NCBI RefSeq assembly: GCF_016595505.1 | Contig: NZ_JAENIL010000055.1 | Coordinates: 1 to 43,941, forward strand | Direction: 5' to 3' | From: Pelagicoccus mobilis | GTDB taxonomy: Bacteria; Verrucomicrobiota; Verrucomicrobiia; Opitutales; Opitutaceae | Length of the DNA stretch: 43,941 bases | Part shown: one piece after another, positions 8,168 to 16,907 of the stretch | Position numbering within the stretch: the stretch's first letter is position 1 | How the letters are laid out: each line of letters starts with the position of its first letter | Made by a program: the position numbers and the translations under genes | Notes under the pieces: generated by a model | Seen by the model: only the letters and a program-made list of their open reading frames with translations | Told to the model about the DNA's origin: nothing | Database searches by the model: none

Positions 8168-11100
8168 TTAAACAGTCACCGTCTCCGATCTTCCAATACG
8201 GAAAAGAATCGAATAAATCGCTGGCACCGCGATCAAGGTAAGCAGGGTCGCAAACGCCAAGCCAGCCATGATCGTAACCGCCATCCCCACGAAAAACGCA
8301 TCAAAGACAAGCGGAGCCATCCCTAAGATCGTGGTCACAGAAGCCAAGATCACAGGACGTGCCCTGCTCACGCTCGCATCTACCAACGCATCGTAGCGGG
8401 GTTGCCCCTCTCCGATCCGAGCATCGATCTCATCTACCAGCACAATGCTGTTTTTCAGCAACATGCCAGTGAGGCTGATCATCCCTAGCAACGCCATGAA
8501 TCCAAACGCGACTCCCGTCCCCAATAGTCCAAGCGTCACTCCGATGATCGACATCGGCACCACGCTCCAAACCACTATCGGCTGGCGAACCTTTCCGAAT
8601 AAAAGAACGACAACAACCAACATTCCGATGTACCCCAATGGAAGCCCCTTAAACAATGCGGTCTGCGCTTCCGTAGAGCTCTCGTACTCTCCGCCCCACT
8701 CCAGCCTGTATCCATCGGGCAACTGCAACCGCTCCACTTCGGGACGTACTCTCGCGAAGGCCGAGCTCGCTAAAACACCAGCCACCGGCTCTGCCTCCAC
8801 GGTTAAGGTACGCTCGCGATTTTTCCGGCGAATCAAGCCCTCTTGGCTCTTTAGCTCCATTCCAGAGATTACACTTTCGAGCGGCACCCAACCATTGCGT
8901 CCAGGACTCCAGATCAAACGGTTATTCATGTCGCGCGGGTCTATGCGATCCGCTTCCGGTAAACGTACACGAACCGGAATCAGCTCATCGTCTTCACGAT
9001 ACACGCCAAACACGCTCCCCTCGCTCAGCATTTTCATCTGCGCCGCAAAGCGAGCCCGCGACAAGCCCTGCAACTGAGCTCGATCAACGTCGAACTCTGG
9101 CACGAGTACCGTTTCCAATTCCCTCCAGTTCGTCCGAACTGCTTCCAACTGCGCATCCTCTACAAAAACGCTCTGAATTCGATCCGATATCTCACGTAGT
9201 TTGACAGTATCCGGACCGATGATACGCGCTTCAATCTTAGCCCCGCCACCCGGACCTAGCCGAACCCGCTCCGTCTTCATAAATAGGGCTGGATTTATCT
9301 TCGCGATCTTTGGCTTTATGTCTGCGATCAAGCCTTCAATTTCCAACACGTCATGTGTCCGAATGATGAACTGCATATAGCTCGGATCGGGTTGTTCAGG
9401 AGCATACACCAACATAAAACGCTGAGCCCCCGCCCCAACAAGAGTCGTCACATCGTCGACACGCTCGTCCGCCATCAGCACCTGCTCTACTTCGCAGGCG
9501 ATCTCGTCAGTTGCCCGGATATCAGCGCCATAAGGTTGCCAAACGTTCAGATAAAAGACAGGCGTATTCGAATCCGGGAAAAAGCTCTGCTTTACGAATC
9601 TGAAACCGACTAGGCTCCCCATAGCCATCAAGCCAAGAGCCAGAACCGTGAGAATCCGGAAGCGAAGCGATATACCCAAGATCGACTTGTAAACTGAATA
9701 CAGAATCCCCTTGTACGGATCTACCTCATCCTCCTGAGCGTCAGGCTTCTTGAGAATATAGTTACCCAGCAACGGAGTCACTGTCACCGCGAAAACCCAG
9801 CTCAACATCAACGAGACCGCGATGACCACGAAAAGCGAAAACGTGAACTCACCCGTAGCATCCTGAGAAAGCCCGATGCCCGAAAAAGCCAAAATACCGA
9901 CCACAGTCGCGCCAATCAGCGGCAGCCACGTCGAGCGCACTGCCGCGCTCGCTGCCTCAAGCTTATCCATCCCTTTCTGCACACGTACCAGCATCCCCTC
10001 AGCCACGACGATCGCGTTATCGACTAGCATTCCCATGGCGATGATGAGGGCTCCAAGCGAGATACGCTCCATCTCGATTCCCAGTATGTTCATTCCGAAT
10101 ACAGTCGCCGCTACAGTAAGGAAAAGCACCCCTCCCACCACAAGACCGGAACGCCACCCCATGAAAACGCAAAGCACGCCCACTACGATGACCACCGACA
10201 TTGCCAAATTCAGCACGAAGCCGGTAACCGCTTTGTCCACCACCGCATGTTGCTCGTATATCGGAGAGATATCGATCCCCTCCGGGCGCTCGTTCTCCAG
10301 CTCAGCGATACGAGCTTCCACTCGCTTGCCCACCTCGACGATGTTTACCTTCGAGCGACCCGCGACTCCCAAGAGAATCGTATTGTCTCCATTAAAACGA
10401 ACAATGCGCGTAGGACGTTCTTCATATCCACGGCTCACCTCCGCCACGTCGCCAAGCTTCAAATACGCCTCGCCCGCCTTCCGCCCGATCGGCAGGTCCG
10501 CTAGCTCCTCCACATCACGGTACATGCCTGTTGGCTGAAGACGAGCGAAACGCCCTCCTACTTGAAATCCTCCCGCATCGGTCACTGCATTCTGAGTGGT
10601 GATGCCACTTAAAAGCTCTTCCGGGCTAAGACCGAAAGTCGCCATCTGCTCCGGCGAAATATCCACATGCAACTCTTCCGAGATATCGCCCAGAATCTGC
10701 ACATCAGCCACATCCTGCACCTGCATCAGCTGCGTCTTCAACCGCTTCACGTAACGGTGCAAACTCGCGTAGTCCACCCGCTCGCTACTCACCGCATAGA
10801 GCAACCCGTACACGTCTCCAAAGTCGTCGTTTACCAAGGTCGGTCGCACTCCCGGTGGCAACATCGGCTGGATGTCGCCCACCTTACGCCGAAGCTCGTC
10901 CCAAATCTGAGGAATATCATCCGGCCCAGCCGTCCACAATAGCTCCACTTCGATCACCGAACGCCCCGCATAGGATCGCGAACGGATTTCCTTAACGGAA
11001 CCGAGACGCTGAATCTCCGCCTCGATCTTGTCGGTCACCTCTCGCTCCACCTCTTCCGCGCTCGCGCCTGGATACAGAGTGAAGACCACCGCCTCCTTGA

Positions 11101-11224
11101 TCGTGAACGCCGGATCCTCCAAGCGGCCTACCTTGAGAAAGCCCCAATAGCCCCCCAGCAGAGACGCCACGATCAGCAGCCAGGTCAAAACCGGCTTCTG
11201 AATTGAAACTCTTGCGAAATCCAT
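8168..11224 (-). CDS. RND-family efflux pump, inner-membrane subunit
   Basis: 1018 residues, AcrB/HAE1-like proton-driven exporter. It shows the N-terminal transmembrane segment (FARVSIQKPVLTWLLIVASLLGG), two large periplasmic loops, and two blocks of six transmembrane helices. In the first block, GALIIAMGMLVDNAIVVAEGM is the TM4 proton-relay region; it carries VDN rather than the VDD of AcrB. The ATG at 11224 (MDFARVSIQ) is used because the longer frame adds 31 residues not found in the family, and because this start lies 4 bp after the adaptor stop, which implies translational coupling. Substrate cannot be inferred; drugs, bile-like compounds or phenolics are possible. Confidence 0.93.
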   Translation of the reverse strand: MDFARVSIQKPVLTWLLIVASLLGGYWGFLKVGRLEDPAFTIKEAVVFTLYPGASAEEVEREVTDKIEAEIQRLGSVKEIRSRSYAGRSVIEVELLWTAGPDDIPQIWDELRRKVGDIQPMLPPGVRPTLVNDDFGDVYGLLYAVSSERVDYASLHRYVKRLKTQLMQVQDVADVQILGDISEELHVDISPEQMATFGLSPEELLSGITTQNAVTDAGGFQVGGRFARLQPTGMYRDVEELADLPIGRKAGEAYLKLGDVAEVSRGYEERPTRIVRFNGDNTILLGVAGRSKVNIVEVGKRVEARIAELENERPEGIDISPIYEQHAVVDKAVTGFVLNLAMSVVIVVGVLCVFMGWRSGLVVGGVLFLTVAATVFGMNILGIEMERISLGALIIAMGMLVDNAIVVAEGMLVRVQKGMDKLEAASAAVRSTWLPLIGATVVGILAFSGIGLSQDATGEFTFSLFVVIAVSLMLSWVFAVTVTPLLGNYILKKPDAQEDEVDPYKGILYSVYKSILGISLRFRILTVLALGLMAMGSLVGFRFVKQSFFPDSNTPVFYLNVWQPYGADIRATDEIACEVEQVLMADERVDDVTTLVGAGAQRFMLVYAPEQPDPSYMQFIIRTHDVLEIEGLIADIKPKIAKINPALFMKTERVRLGPGGGAKIEARIIGPDTVKLREISDRIQSVFVEDAQLEAVRTNWRELETVLVPEFDVDRAQLQGLSRARFAAQMKMLSEGSVFGVYREDDELIPVRVRLPEADRIDPRDMNNRLIWSPGRNGWVPLESVISGMELKSQEGLIRRKNRERTLTVEAEPVAGVLASSAFARVRPEVERLQLPDGYRLEWGGEYESSTEAQTALFKGLPLGYIGMLVVVVLLFGKVRQPIVVWSVVPMSIIGVTLGLLGTGVAFGFMALLGMISLTGMLLKNSIVLVDEIDARIGEGQPRYDALVDASVSRARPVILASVTTILGMAPLVFDAFFVGMAVTIMAGLAFATLLTLIAVPAIYSILFRIGRSETVTV

Positions 11225-11228
11225 CGTC

Positions 11229-12344
11229 CTAGGCGTCTCGAAGAGCCACCACTTGAGTGTCGTTTCGCAGCATCGTGGATCCGCTAGTGACCACCCGGTC
11301 CCCAACTTCAAGTCCACCTACGATCTCAACCATCAGGCCAGCCACTTGACCGACCTCCACCTTACGCGAAACCGCTTCACTCGCCCCTTCAGCAAGCAGC
11401 CAAACGGAAAATCCACCCACAGGATCCGCTACCAAGGCGTCGCTTGGAATCTCCACAGGCAAGTCGCTCAACATCCCAAGACGCTCGATCACCGACAAAC
11501 GAACCGGAGCTCCCGGCAGCATTGTCACTTGCCGATTCGACTCCACAACGAAGGTCACGCGATACGCCCCGCTCAACGGGTCCGGCGTCGTCGAATAGTC
11601 CTTCAGCGAGAGCCCAGAACCGCGCAACGCCCCATCCGCAATCCGCACCGCGGAATCACCACTTTCGACCCCCGCCAACAGGCGAGTCAATTGTACCTCC
11701 GTCCGGAAGAAATCCACCTCGGTCTCGCCCGCCTCCTGGAAAACCAGCACCGGCATGCCCGGTCCAACAAAACTTCCCTTCTCCACATGCTTGGCCGCAA
11801 GCTTCCCGTCAAACGGAGCCAACAACACGCTATCGTCCAAATCCTCTTGAGCCCGCTCACGTGCGATTCGAGCCAGTACGGTGGCATTCTCCACCCGGTC
11901 GAATTCGGCCTGAGTCGAACTCCCCCCCGCTAGCAAGGCACGCATACGCCCGAGTTCCTTCTCCGCGTATACCAGACGCTGTTCAGCTTCCGCCAATGCA
12001 AGTTCGTAACGCCTCGAATCCAAACGCCCGAGCTCCTCCCCTGCCTTAAAAAAAGTACCTGTCGAATCCGCGATGCTCACGATCCGACCAGCGAGCTCAA
12101 AACCGAGCTCCACTTCCTTGGGAGCCCTAACTCGCCCGACAAACTCTCCCTCGCGCACCTCCAACGCCCTTTCGACGGTAAAGGTCTCCACCAGCCTCAC
12201 AGGCGTTTCGGGCACGTCCACCGCCTGCGAATCCGCGCAGCCAGCGATGAACAAGCCCGCGGCAGCGAATCCCGCTACTCCTAAAAACTTGGCTCCGACA
12301 CTCCACCAGCCACCAGCGACGACATTGCGAACGTTCCATTTCAT
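11229..12344 (-). CDS. RND periplasmic adaptor lipoprotein (HlyD/AcrA family)
   Basis: 371 residues. A lipoprotein signal with lipobox IAGC puts the lipidated cysteine at about residue 36. Then come the split biotinyl-lipoyl domain (ELGFELAGRIVSIADSTGTFFKAGEELGRLDSRRYELALAEAEQRL and APFDGKLAAKHVEKGSFVGPGMPVLVF), a helical hairpin and the beta-barrel/membrane-proximal domains. It bridges the pump to the outer-membrane channel. The start at 12344 is favoured over 12392 by an AGAGGA Shine-Dalgarno just upstream. First gene of the efflux operon, divergent from the TetR gene, with three inverted repeats between them. Confidence 0.93.
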   Translation of the reverse strand: MKWNVRNVVAGGWWSVGAKFLGVAGFAAAGLFIAGCADSQAVDVPETPVRLVETFTVERALEVREGEFVGRVRAPKEVELGFELAGRIVSIADSTGTFFKAGEELGRLDSRRYELALAEAEQRLVYAEKELGRMRALLAGGSSTQAEFDRVENATVLARIARERAQEDLDDSVLLAPFDGKLAAKHVEKGSFVGPGMPVLVFQEAGETEVDFFRTEVQLTRLLAGVESGDSAVRIADGALRGSGLSLKDYSTTPDPLSGAYRVTFVVESNRQVTMLPGAPVRLSVIERLGMLSDLPVEIPSDALVADPVGGFSVWLLAEGASEAVSRKVEVGQVAGLMVEIVGGLEVGDRVVTSGSTMLRNDTQVVALRDA

Positions 12345-12424
12345 TTCGAATTCCTCTGTTTTGATTAGTTCAAGCATCCTACTTTGCCCCACAGAAAACA
12401 GTATGGAACAAAGCCTACCTTTAG

Positions 12425-12440
12425 TAGTACGAACGTTCTA
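12425..12440. promoter_or_regulatory. Putative TetR operator 1
   Basis: TAGTAC-GAAC-GTTCTA: the same 6-4-6 layout as the two sites to its right, with one mismatch in the left half. It lies 81 bp upstream of the adaptor start, a suitable place to block the efflux promoter. Confidence 0.6.
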
Positions 12441-12471
12441 TCTATTTACTGCAACCTCCGTCAAGTCTTTC

Positions 12472-12489
12472 ATAGAATATTCATTCTAT
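12472..12489. promoter_or_regulatory. Putative TetR operator 2
   Basis: ATAGAAT-ATTC-ATTCTAT, perfect 7-bp arms with a 4-base spacer, in the middle of the divergent intergenic region. It fits the consensus TAGAAY-N4-RTTCTA shared with operators 1 and 3. Confidence 0.65.
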
Positions 12490-12551
12490 CTTAAGAAACG
12501 CCTAAACATGTGTAATAATCGGGCTAACAAATTAAACTTGCCTCACATTCG

Positions 12552-12567
12552 TAGAACCCGCGTTCTA
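12552..12567. promoter_or_regulatory. Putative TetR operator 3 (autoregulatory)
   Basis: TAGAAC-CCGC-GTTCTA, perfect 6-bp arms with a 4-base spacer, ending 7 bases before the tetR ATG at 12575. The position suggests repression of tetR by its own product. Confidence 0.65.
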
Positions 12568-12574
12568 ATATTCG

Positions 12575-13168
12575 ATGAGATCCGTTGACCCAACTCTAGT
12601 AAGCGAACGCCGCCGGCAGATCCTCGAAGCCGCCCTGTTCTGCTTTCGCGAGAAAGGGTTTCACGGAGCGTCCATGTCCTCCATCTGCAAAAAGGCGCAG
12701 ATGAGCCCGGGCCACCTCTAGCACTATTTCAAGAGCAAGAACGACCTCATCAAGTCCATCGTCGAGTCCGACTCCGCCTACCATGAGGAAAAGATGGCCT
12801 CGCTTGTAGAAGGCGGAAACACCCTCGAAGTCATGCTCTCGCGCATCGAGGAGATTTGGCAGAAAGACAAGGATCTCGACGCCGCTCTCTACTCCGAGAT
12901 CATGGCCGAAGCCAGTCGCAGCTCTGAAGCGGCAGCGATTATCCGCCAACACGAGATACGCCTGCGCGAACGTTTCGCAAAGGTCATCGCCCACGGCCAA
13001 GAGCAAGGCACGATCGACAAAGAAATCGACGCCCACGGCTTCGCCACCGTCATTGTGGCTGCCGTGACGGGACTCCGTATCGCCGATCAAGCGGGCACTC
13101 TGCTCGACCGAACGCCCGCCACTCAAGCGCTCGCCACCATCGTCAGCCGCACGCTTCTCCCTAAATAG
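12575..13168 (+). pseudogene. TetR-family repressor interrupted by an in-frame TAG
   Basis: From ATG 12575 the frame reads a classic TetR N-terminus (SERRRQILEAALFCFREKGF, then SMSSICKKAQMSPGHL), hits TAG at 12719-12721 (codon 49), then continues in the same frame with HYFKSKNDLIKSIVE and a normal ligand-binding half to the stop at 13166-13168. The family pattern is [GP]-x-[LI]-Y-x-[HY]-[FY]-x-[SN]-K, so the stop replaces the conserved tyrosine of the recognition helix, a single-base change from TAC or TAT. The 48-residue product would lack half the HTH and the dimer domain. Reinitiation at ATG 12794 would give only the ligand-binding part (124 residues). Alternatives: a base-call error, or suppression of the stop. 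The divergent efflux operon is the evident target. Confidence 0.85.
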
Positions 13169-13194
13169 GAAGCGTCTCGCACAGCTTCTTCCAC

Positions 13195-13229
13195 GGGCGA
13201 AAGACTCGCCCTTACGGTCAACCGTTGAC
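13195..13229. terminator. Hairpin cluster after tetR
   Basis: GGGCGA-AAGAC-TCGCCC (13195-13211) followed by GTCAAC-C-GTTGAC (13217-13229). They lie shortly after the tetR stop and before the oxidoreductase gene. No T-run, so termination is only a guess. Confidence 0.35.
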
Positions 13230-13301
13230 TCTTCTCGACCTCGCTCCAAAGCGCTGCCTTAGAAGACTGAAGCTTCACCCCACTACAAACGCTACACCTC
13301 A

Positions 13302-15215
13302 ATGAATCTACACCGCAGAGAATTCATCGGTAAGCTGGGCATGGCCTCAGCTGCCTCTATCCTAGCCACTCACCCCCTTTTCGGAAAAAAGGCTAAGTCC
13401 ACCGACAATCAGTCGGTACTCGTCGAAACCGCCCACTTTTCCAACACCGGAGGCTGGAGCCTCGACAACCAATTCGAAACCCACCTCGGATTCAGCTACC
13501 TCTTGGCACACGGCATGGGCAAACCGGTCGCAAATGCCAGCGGCGAAATCCGCTTCCCCCAAGCCGGGAAATACAAAGTCTGGGTTCTCACCAAAGACTG
13601 GTGCCAGGGCGAATGGGATGCACCCGGCCAATTCAAAGTCCTCCTCGGCGGCAAAGCCCTCAAAACAACCTTCGGAACCGAGGCCGGATGGGCATGGCAA
13701 AACGGCGGAACAGTAAACGTATCCAAATCCCAACTCTCGTCTAAGGTAGAACTCCAGGATCTCACCGGTTTCGACGGACGTTGTTCCGCCATCTACTTCA
13801 CGCTTGATCAAAGCGAGCAACCGCCCATCGAGCGCAAAACCCTCCCCGCATGGAGACGTAAGAAAGCCGGGCTTCCCGAACAAGCGGAGGAATACGGCGA
13901 ATACGACGTCGTCATCGTAGGCGGCGGCATCACCGGTTGCGCCGCCGCCCTGGCAGCCGACAAGCAAGGCCTCAAAACCGCCCTCATCCAAAACCGCCCC
14001 GTTCTCGGCGGGAACGCCAGCAGCGAAATCCGAGTCCACACCCTCGGCATATACGGTTACTGCAAAGACATTCTCTCGAAGATTGACACGCCACACTACC
14101 CGAATGGAGACGCCGAAGCCATTCCCGCTCAGGAACGCAGAGAACAGAACATGGCGGCGGCTAAGAACGTCGAAATCCTCACCAACCACACGATGATGTC
14201 CCTTCAGAAGAAGGGCAACCGAATCGTATCCGTCGACGCAGTACAATCCGCCAACGGAATCCTCCGTCGCTTCCGAGCTCCTCAGTTCATCGACTGCACC
14301 GGTGACGGCTGGCTAGGAGCCATGTCAGGAGCCGAATTCCGCTACGGCCGCGAAAGAGCGGACGAGCATGACGAAGCTTGGGACGAACATGGCGAGCTCT
14401 GGGCCCCCTCAAAGGAACGCGACAACCGCGTGATGGGAACCAGCCTCCTTTGGTACACCAAAGAAACCAACAAGCGGGTGAACTTCCCATCGATCCCCTG
14501 GGCAAAGGCGGTCGCGAAGAATCACATCTCCCCCAAGGGCGAATGGCAATGGGAGTACTCCAACAACGACCTCAATCAAGTCGACGACGCCGAAGAAATC
14601 CGCGACCACATGCTTCGCGCGATCTACGGCACCTATTCCAACACGATCAAACGCCGCCAATACGCCAACCTCGAACTCGACTGGGTTTCCTACGTCGGCG
14701 GCAAGCGCGAGTCACGCCGCATCATTGGCGACCACATCTTCAGCGGATCCGACGCCCGCGACTCTATCGAGTTCCCAGACACAGTTGTGATCGAAAGTCG
14801 AAGCATCGACGTTCACTATCAGGAAAAGGAAATCGGCCGCGAGGAAGATTTCCTCTCAGAAGCGCTCTTCCAGAGGCCAAAGAACGGCTACTACTACATT
14901 CCATACCGCTCACTCTATTCAAAAGACGTTGCCAACCTGCAAATGGCAGGGCGTTGCTTCAGCTGTACACACATAGGTCTCGGAGGTCCCCGCGTCATGA
15001 ATACATGCGGACAAATGGGAGTCGCCACAGGCTACGCCGCGTACTTGGCGAAAAAGCATGGAGCAGATCCCCGCGAAATCGGCAAAAAGCACCTTGTCGA
15101 ACTCCGCAAGCTTTGTGGCTATCCAACAGACGAGCCACCCGCTCTCACGCCCCACCAAGAGAAGCGAGCCCGCGAGCGAGCCCTCAAAAAGGAAGCTCAA
15201 AGGAAGACAACATAG
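13302..15215 (+). CDS. Tat-exported FAD-dependent oxidoreductase
   Basis: 637 residues. The N-terminus NLHRREFIGKLGMASAASILATH is a twin-arginine-type signal, so a folded, cofactor-loaded protein is probably exported. Residues about 36-170 form a beta-rich accessory domain resembling a carbohydrate-binding jelly roll. A FAD_oxidored-type domain follows, with the dinucleotide motif VVIVGGGITG (GGGITG 207-212), the RPVLGGNASSEIRV segment and the C-terminal AGRCFSCTHIGLGGPRVMNTCGQMGVATGYAAYLA that closes the FAD site. Proteins of this layout are common in Verrucomicrobia and Planctomycetes and often lie near glycan-degradation genes; the substrate is not known. It is probably a single-gene transcript, since structured repeats follow it. 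Confidence 0.85.
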   Translation: MNLHRREFIGKLGMASAASILATHPLFGKKAKSTDNQSVLVETAHFSNTGGWSLDNQFETHLGFSYLLAHGMGKPVANASGEIRFPQAGKYKVWVLTKDWCQGEWDAPGQFKVLLGGKALKTTFGTEAGWAWQNGGTVNVSKSQLSSKVELQDLTGFDGRCSAIYFTLDQSEQPPIERKTLPAWRRKKAGLPEQAEEYGEYDVVIVGGGITGCAAALAADKQGLKTALIQNRPVLGGNASSEIRVHTLGIYGYCKDILSKIDTPHYPNGDAEAIPAQERREQNMAAAKNVEILTNHTMMSLQKKGNRIVSVDAVQSANGILRRFRAPQFIDCTGDGWLGAMSGAEFRYGRERADEHDEAWDEHGELWAPSKERDNRVMGTSLLWYTKETNKRVNFPSIPWAKAVAKNHISPKGEWQWEYSNNDLNQVDDAEEIRDHMLRAIYGTYSNTIKRRQYANLELDWVSYVGGKRESRRIIGDHIFSGSDARDSIEFPDTVVIESRSIDVHYQEKEIGREEDFLSEALFQRPKNGYYYIPYRSLYSKDVANLQMAGRCFSCTHIGLGGPRVMNTCGQMGVATGYAAYLAKKHGADPREIGKKHLVELRKLCGYPTDEPPALTPHQEKRARERALKKEAQRKTT

Positions 15216-15277
15216 TCGCTCAATCAAGAGCCTGTTGTCATGAGTAAATACGAATGACACCTGTTCGCAGAAGGCGA

Positions 15278-15316
15278 CCTGACAATAGTACTTTGTCAGG
15301 ATCCGCATACGCGGAT
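15278..15316. terminator. Tandem hairpins after the FAD oxidoreductase
   Basis: CCTGACAA-TAGTACT-TTGTCAGG (15278-15300) directly followed by ATCCGC-ATAC-GCGGAT (15301-15316), both perfect. They lie between the oxidoreductase stop (15215) and the next gene (15383). A terminator or leader structure is likely, although no T-run is present. Confidence 0.5.
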
Positions 15317-15382
15317 ACAGGTCGACTGCGTCGATTAGGTTTCGATTGAATGTTTGGGGTAATCGATTAGATACGTGTTCCA

Positions 15383-16429
15383 ATGAAGCACTACGTCAAC
15401 ATTAGCCTACTCTTTGCGTTCGCGATCTTGATAGCCAGCGCCGTGCTTCGCTTCACTGAAGCATTCAGCATTATCACTACCCGAGTACACATCGTATTCG
15501 GGCTGATGATACTTCTGCTTGTTGGGCTTCATCTGTCTTCACGTTTCAATTACCTCGCACGCGCTATCGTCTATCCGCGACGAAAAGCCGACAGGGCTCC
15601 CACCCGTGCAAAACTGCTCGCCCTGCCCGTCCTAAGCTGCGGATACCTCCTTTTCGCCTGCTTCCTCAATTGGTGGCCCGTACCGCAATTAATCTCACTT
15701 GGCTACGAAGCGCGTCATAGGGCGATCATCTTCCGCCCTGAAGAAGGTACCGCCATCCGCCCGATCGACAATGGGATCCAACTCAAACGCCAAGGGCAGA
15801 ACGACATATCCCTCTCCATCGAAGTCGAATGGGGTCCTGCCTTCGATCCAAGCGCCCGCTTCCCTGCCCCTTTCAACAACGCCCGTCCACAGATCGCGAT
15901 CTGGGCCGAGTCATCCGCTGGCGCCTTGATCGAAACCTTCTTCGTCTCCGAAGAGAGCGCCTTCACCGAGAACCTCGATTGGGCCGGAACCGAAAAACGC
16001 CGCGTCGACATTCTCCCAGTTTGGCGACGCCAGTTCACCTTTGTTTCCGGAGTCGACCCAGACGGCAAAGTAGATGCCTATTCTGGCGCGACCCCCGAGC
16101 ATAGCTTCTCAGTCGATAACTATATCGGCGACGATCCCAAAGGCTTCTATTTGAGCGTAGAAGTCAACGCACCCAACGACCCCAACAAATACTATCACTC
16201 AAATCAGGCCCCTGAAAACGACGGGTATTCACTTCCTGGAGTCGGCCAGCCTTCCCTCTACTACAGCGCCTTTATCGACCCTGAGGATCCCAAGGACTAC
16301 TACCTGATGGAGTACGTTGGCCACGGCGGCACCAACAACCAAGACGGCGATCTCAATTACGATTCCAAACACATAACCTCCGCCCACGACCTAATAGAGA
16401 AGATCCTGGTGAATGTACGCCGGAAGTAG
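15383..16429 (+). CDS. Membrane-anchored protein with periplasmic domain (DUF2271-like)
   Basis: 348 residues. Three hydrophobic segments are visible (about 5-25, 36-54 and 77-97), followed by a periplasmic domain of about 240 residues. The latter contains VDAYSGATPEHSF, FYLSVEVNAPNDPNKYYHSNQ and GQPSLYYSAFIDPEDPKDYYLMEYVGHGG. The SGAT, xxLSVEVN and GQPSLYY pattern resembles DUF2271 proteins, which accompany FMN-transfer and PepSY-type membrane redox proteins. This assignment is by eye and tentative. No flavin-attachment motif was found that I can rely on. It stands alone between two hairpin regions. Confidence 0.55.
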   Translation: MKHYVNISLLFAFAILIASAVLRFTEAFSIITTRVHIVFGLMILLLVGLHLSSRFNYLARAIVYPRRKADRAPTRAKLLALPVLSCGYLLFACFLNWWPVPQLISLGYEARHRAIIFRPEEGTAIRPIDNGIQLKRQGQNDISLSIEVEWGPAFDPSARFPAPFNNARPQIAIWAESSAGALIETFFVSEESAFTENLDWAGTEKRRVDILPVWRRQFTFVSGVDPDGKVDAYSGATPEHSFSVDNYIGDDPKGFYLSVEVNAPNDPNKYYHSNQAPENDGYSLPGVGQPSLYYSAFIDPEDPKDYYLMEYVGHGGTNNQDGDLNYDSKHITSAHDLIEKILVNVRRK

Positions 16430-16435
16430 CGTACG

Positions 16436-16508
16436 TAGCGCGGAGCTTTAGCCCGCGTCTCCAGTGCAAGACCCAGTCCCAGATGACGCGGGCTAAAGCG
16501 CCGCGCTA
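16436..16508. repeat. Long intergenic palindrome with 22-bp arms
   Basis: Left arm 16436-16457 (begins TAGCGCGGAGCTTTAGC) pairs with right arm 16487-16508 (ends TAAAGCGCCGCGCTA) with one mismatch, around a 29-base loop. It lies 6 bp after the preceding stop codon. A REP/BIME-like or MITE-like element is likely; it may also terminate the upstream gene. Confidence 0.75.
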
Positions 16509-16515
16509 CCACACG

Positions 16516-16545
16516 AAAAAGCCCCCGCTTGCCTACAGCGGGGGC
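16516..16545 (-). terminator. Intrinsic terminator for the truncated TonB receptor gene
   Basis: Read on the minus strand: GCCCCCGCT-GTAGGCA-AGCGGGGGC followed by TTTTT, placed 30 bases after the TAG stop at 16575. A canonical Rho-independent terminator. Confidence 0.85.
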
Positions 16546-16574
16546 CCAATCAAACCTAGCTCGGTTTTACCTAA

Positions 16575-16907
16575 CTAGAAACGGAATGTGTTCGTGAGAT
16601 AGAACTCTTGAGCATTCGGTATACGGATTCTGGATATGCCACCGTCCGCATCAGCACGTACCGGAATATCATCGTTACCGTCCGCACGGTAGAGATTTCG
16701 AGCATTGAACTGGATGATCCAGTCAATCTTTTCGTCGAAGATCTTCTTGCCATAACGTACGAACAGATCGGCGTTCAGTGAGTCTGGTCCCATGATCGGA
16801 TTCTCAACATCTGGGATCACATCACCATCTTCATTGAGCATGTTCGGGTAACCAATCGCGACGTCGTCTTGATAACGAACTGGAGTACCGAAGGTGAGGC
16901 CCTTCAG
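16575..16907 (-). pseudogene. C-terminal fragment of a TonB-dependent receptor
   Basis: The last ~111 residues of a receptor barrel. It begins at LKGLTFGTPVRYQDDVAIGYPN, aligning with FKGLGIGGAVRWRSESAIGY in the intact receptor at 28896-32315, continues through the last strands (LFVRYGKKIFDEKIDWIIQFNARNLY), and ends NTFRF with the outer-membrane terminal Phe. In this frame a TAG at 16910-16908 closes the fragment on its upstream side, and beyond it the DNA encodes a sensor kinase on the other strand. About 90 percent of the gene (signal, plug, most of the barrel) is missing, while the terminator is kept. It is therefore a remnant, not a short gene. Confidence 0.85.

Noticed and set aside
12719-12721. 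Pyrrolysine or programmed read-through at the tetR TAG
   Set aside because: No pyrrolysine genes or read-through context are visible, and the replaced residue is a conserved Tyr; a simple nonsense mutation is the plainer explanation.
13362-14246. Minus-strand open frame of 294 codons opposite the FAD oxidoreductase
   Set aside because: Antisense artefact of GC-rich codon use; the plus strand holds the Tat signal and FAD motifs.
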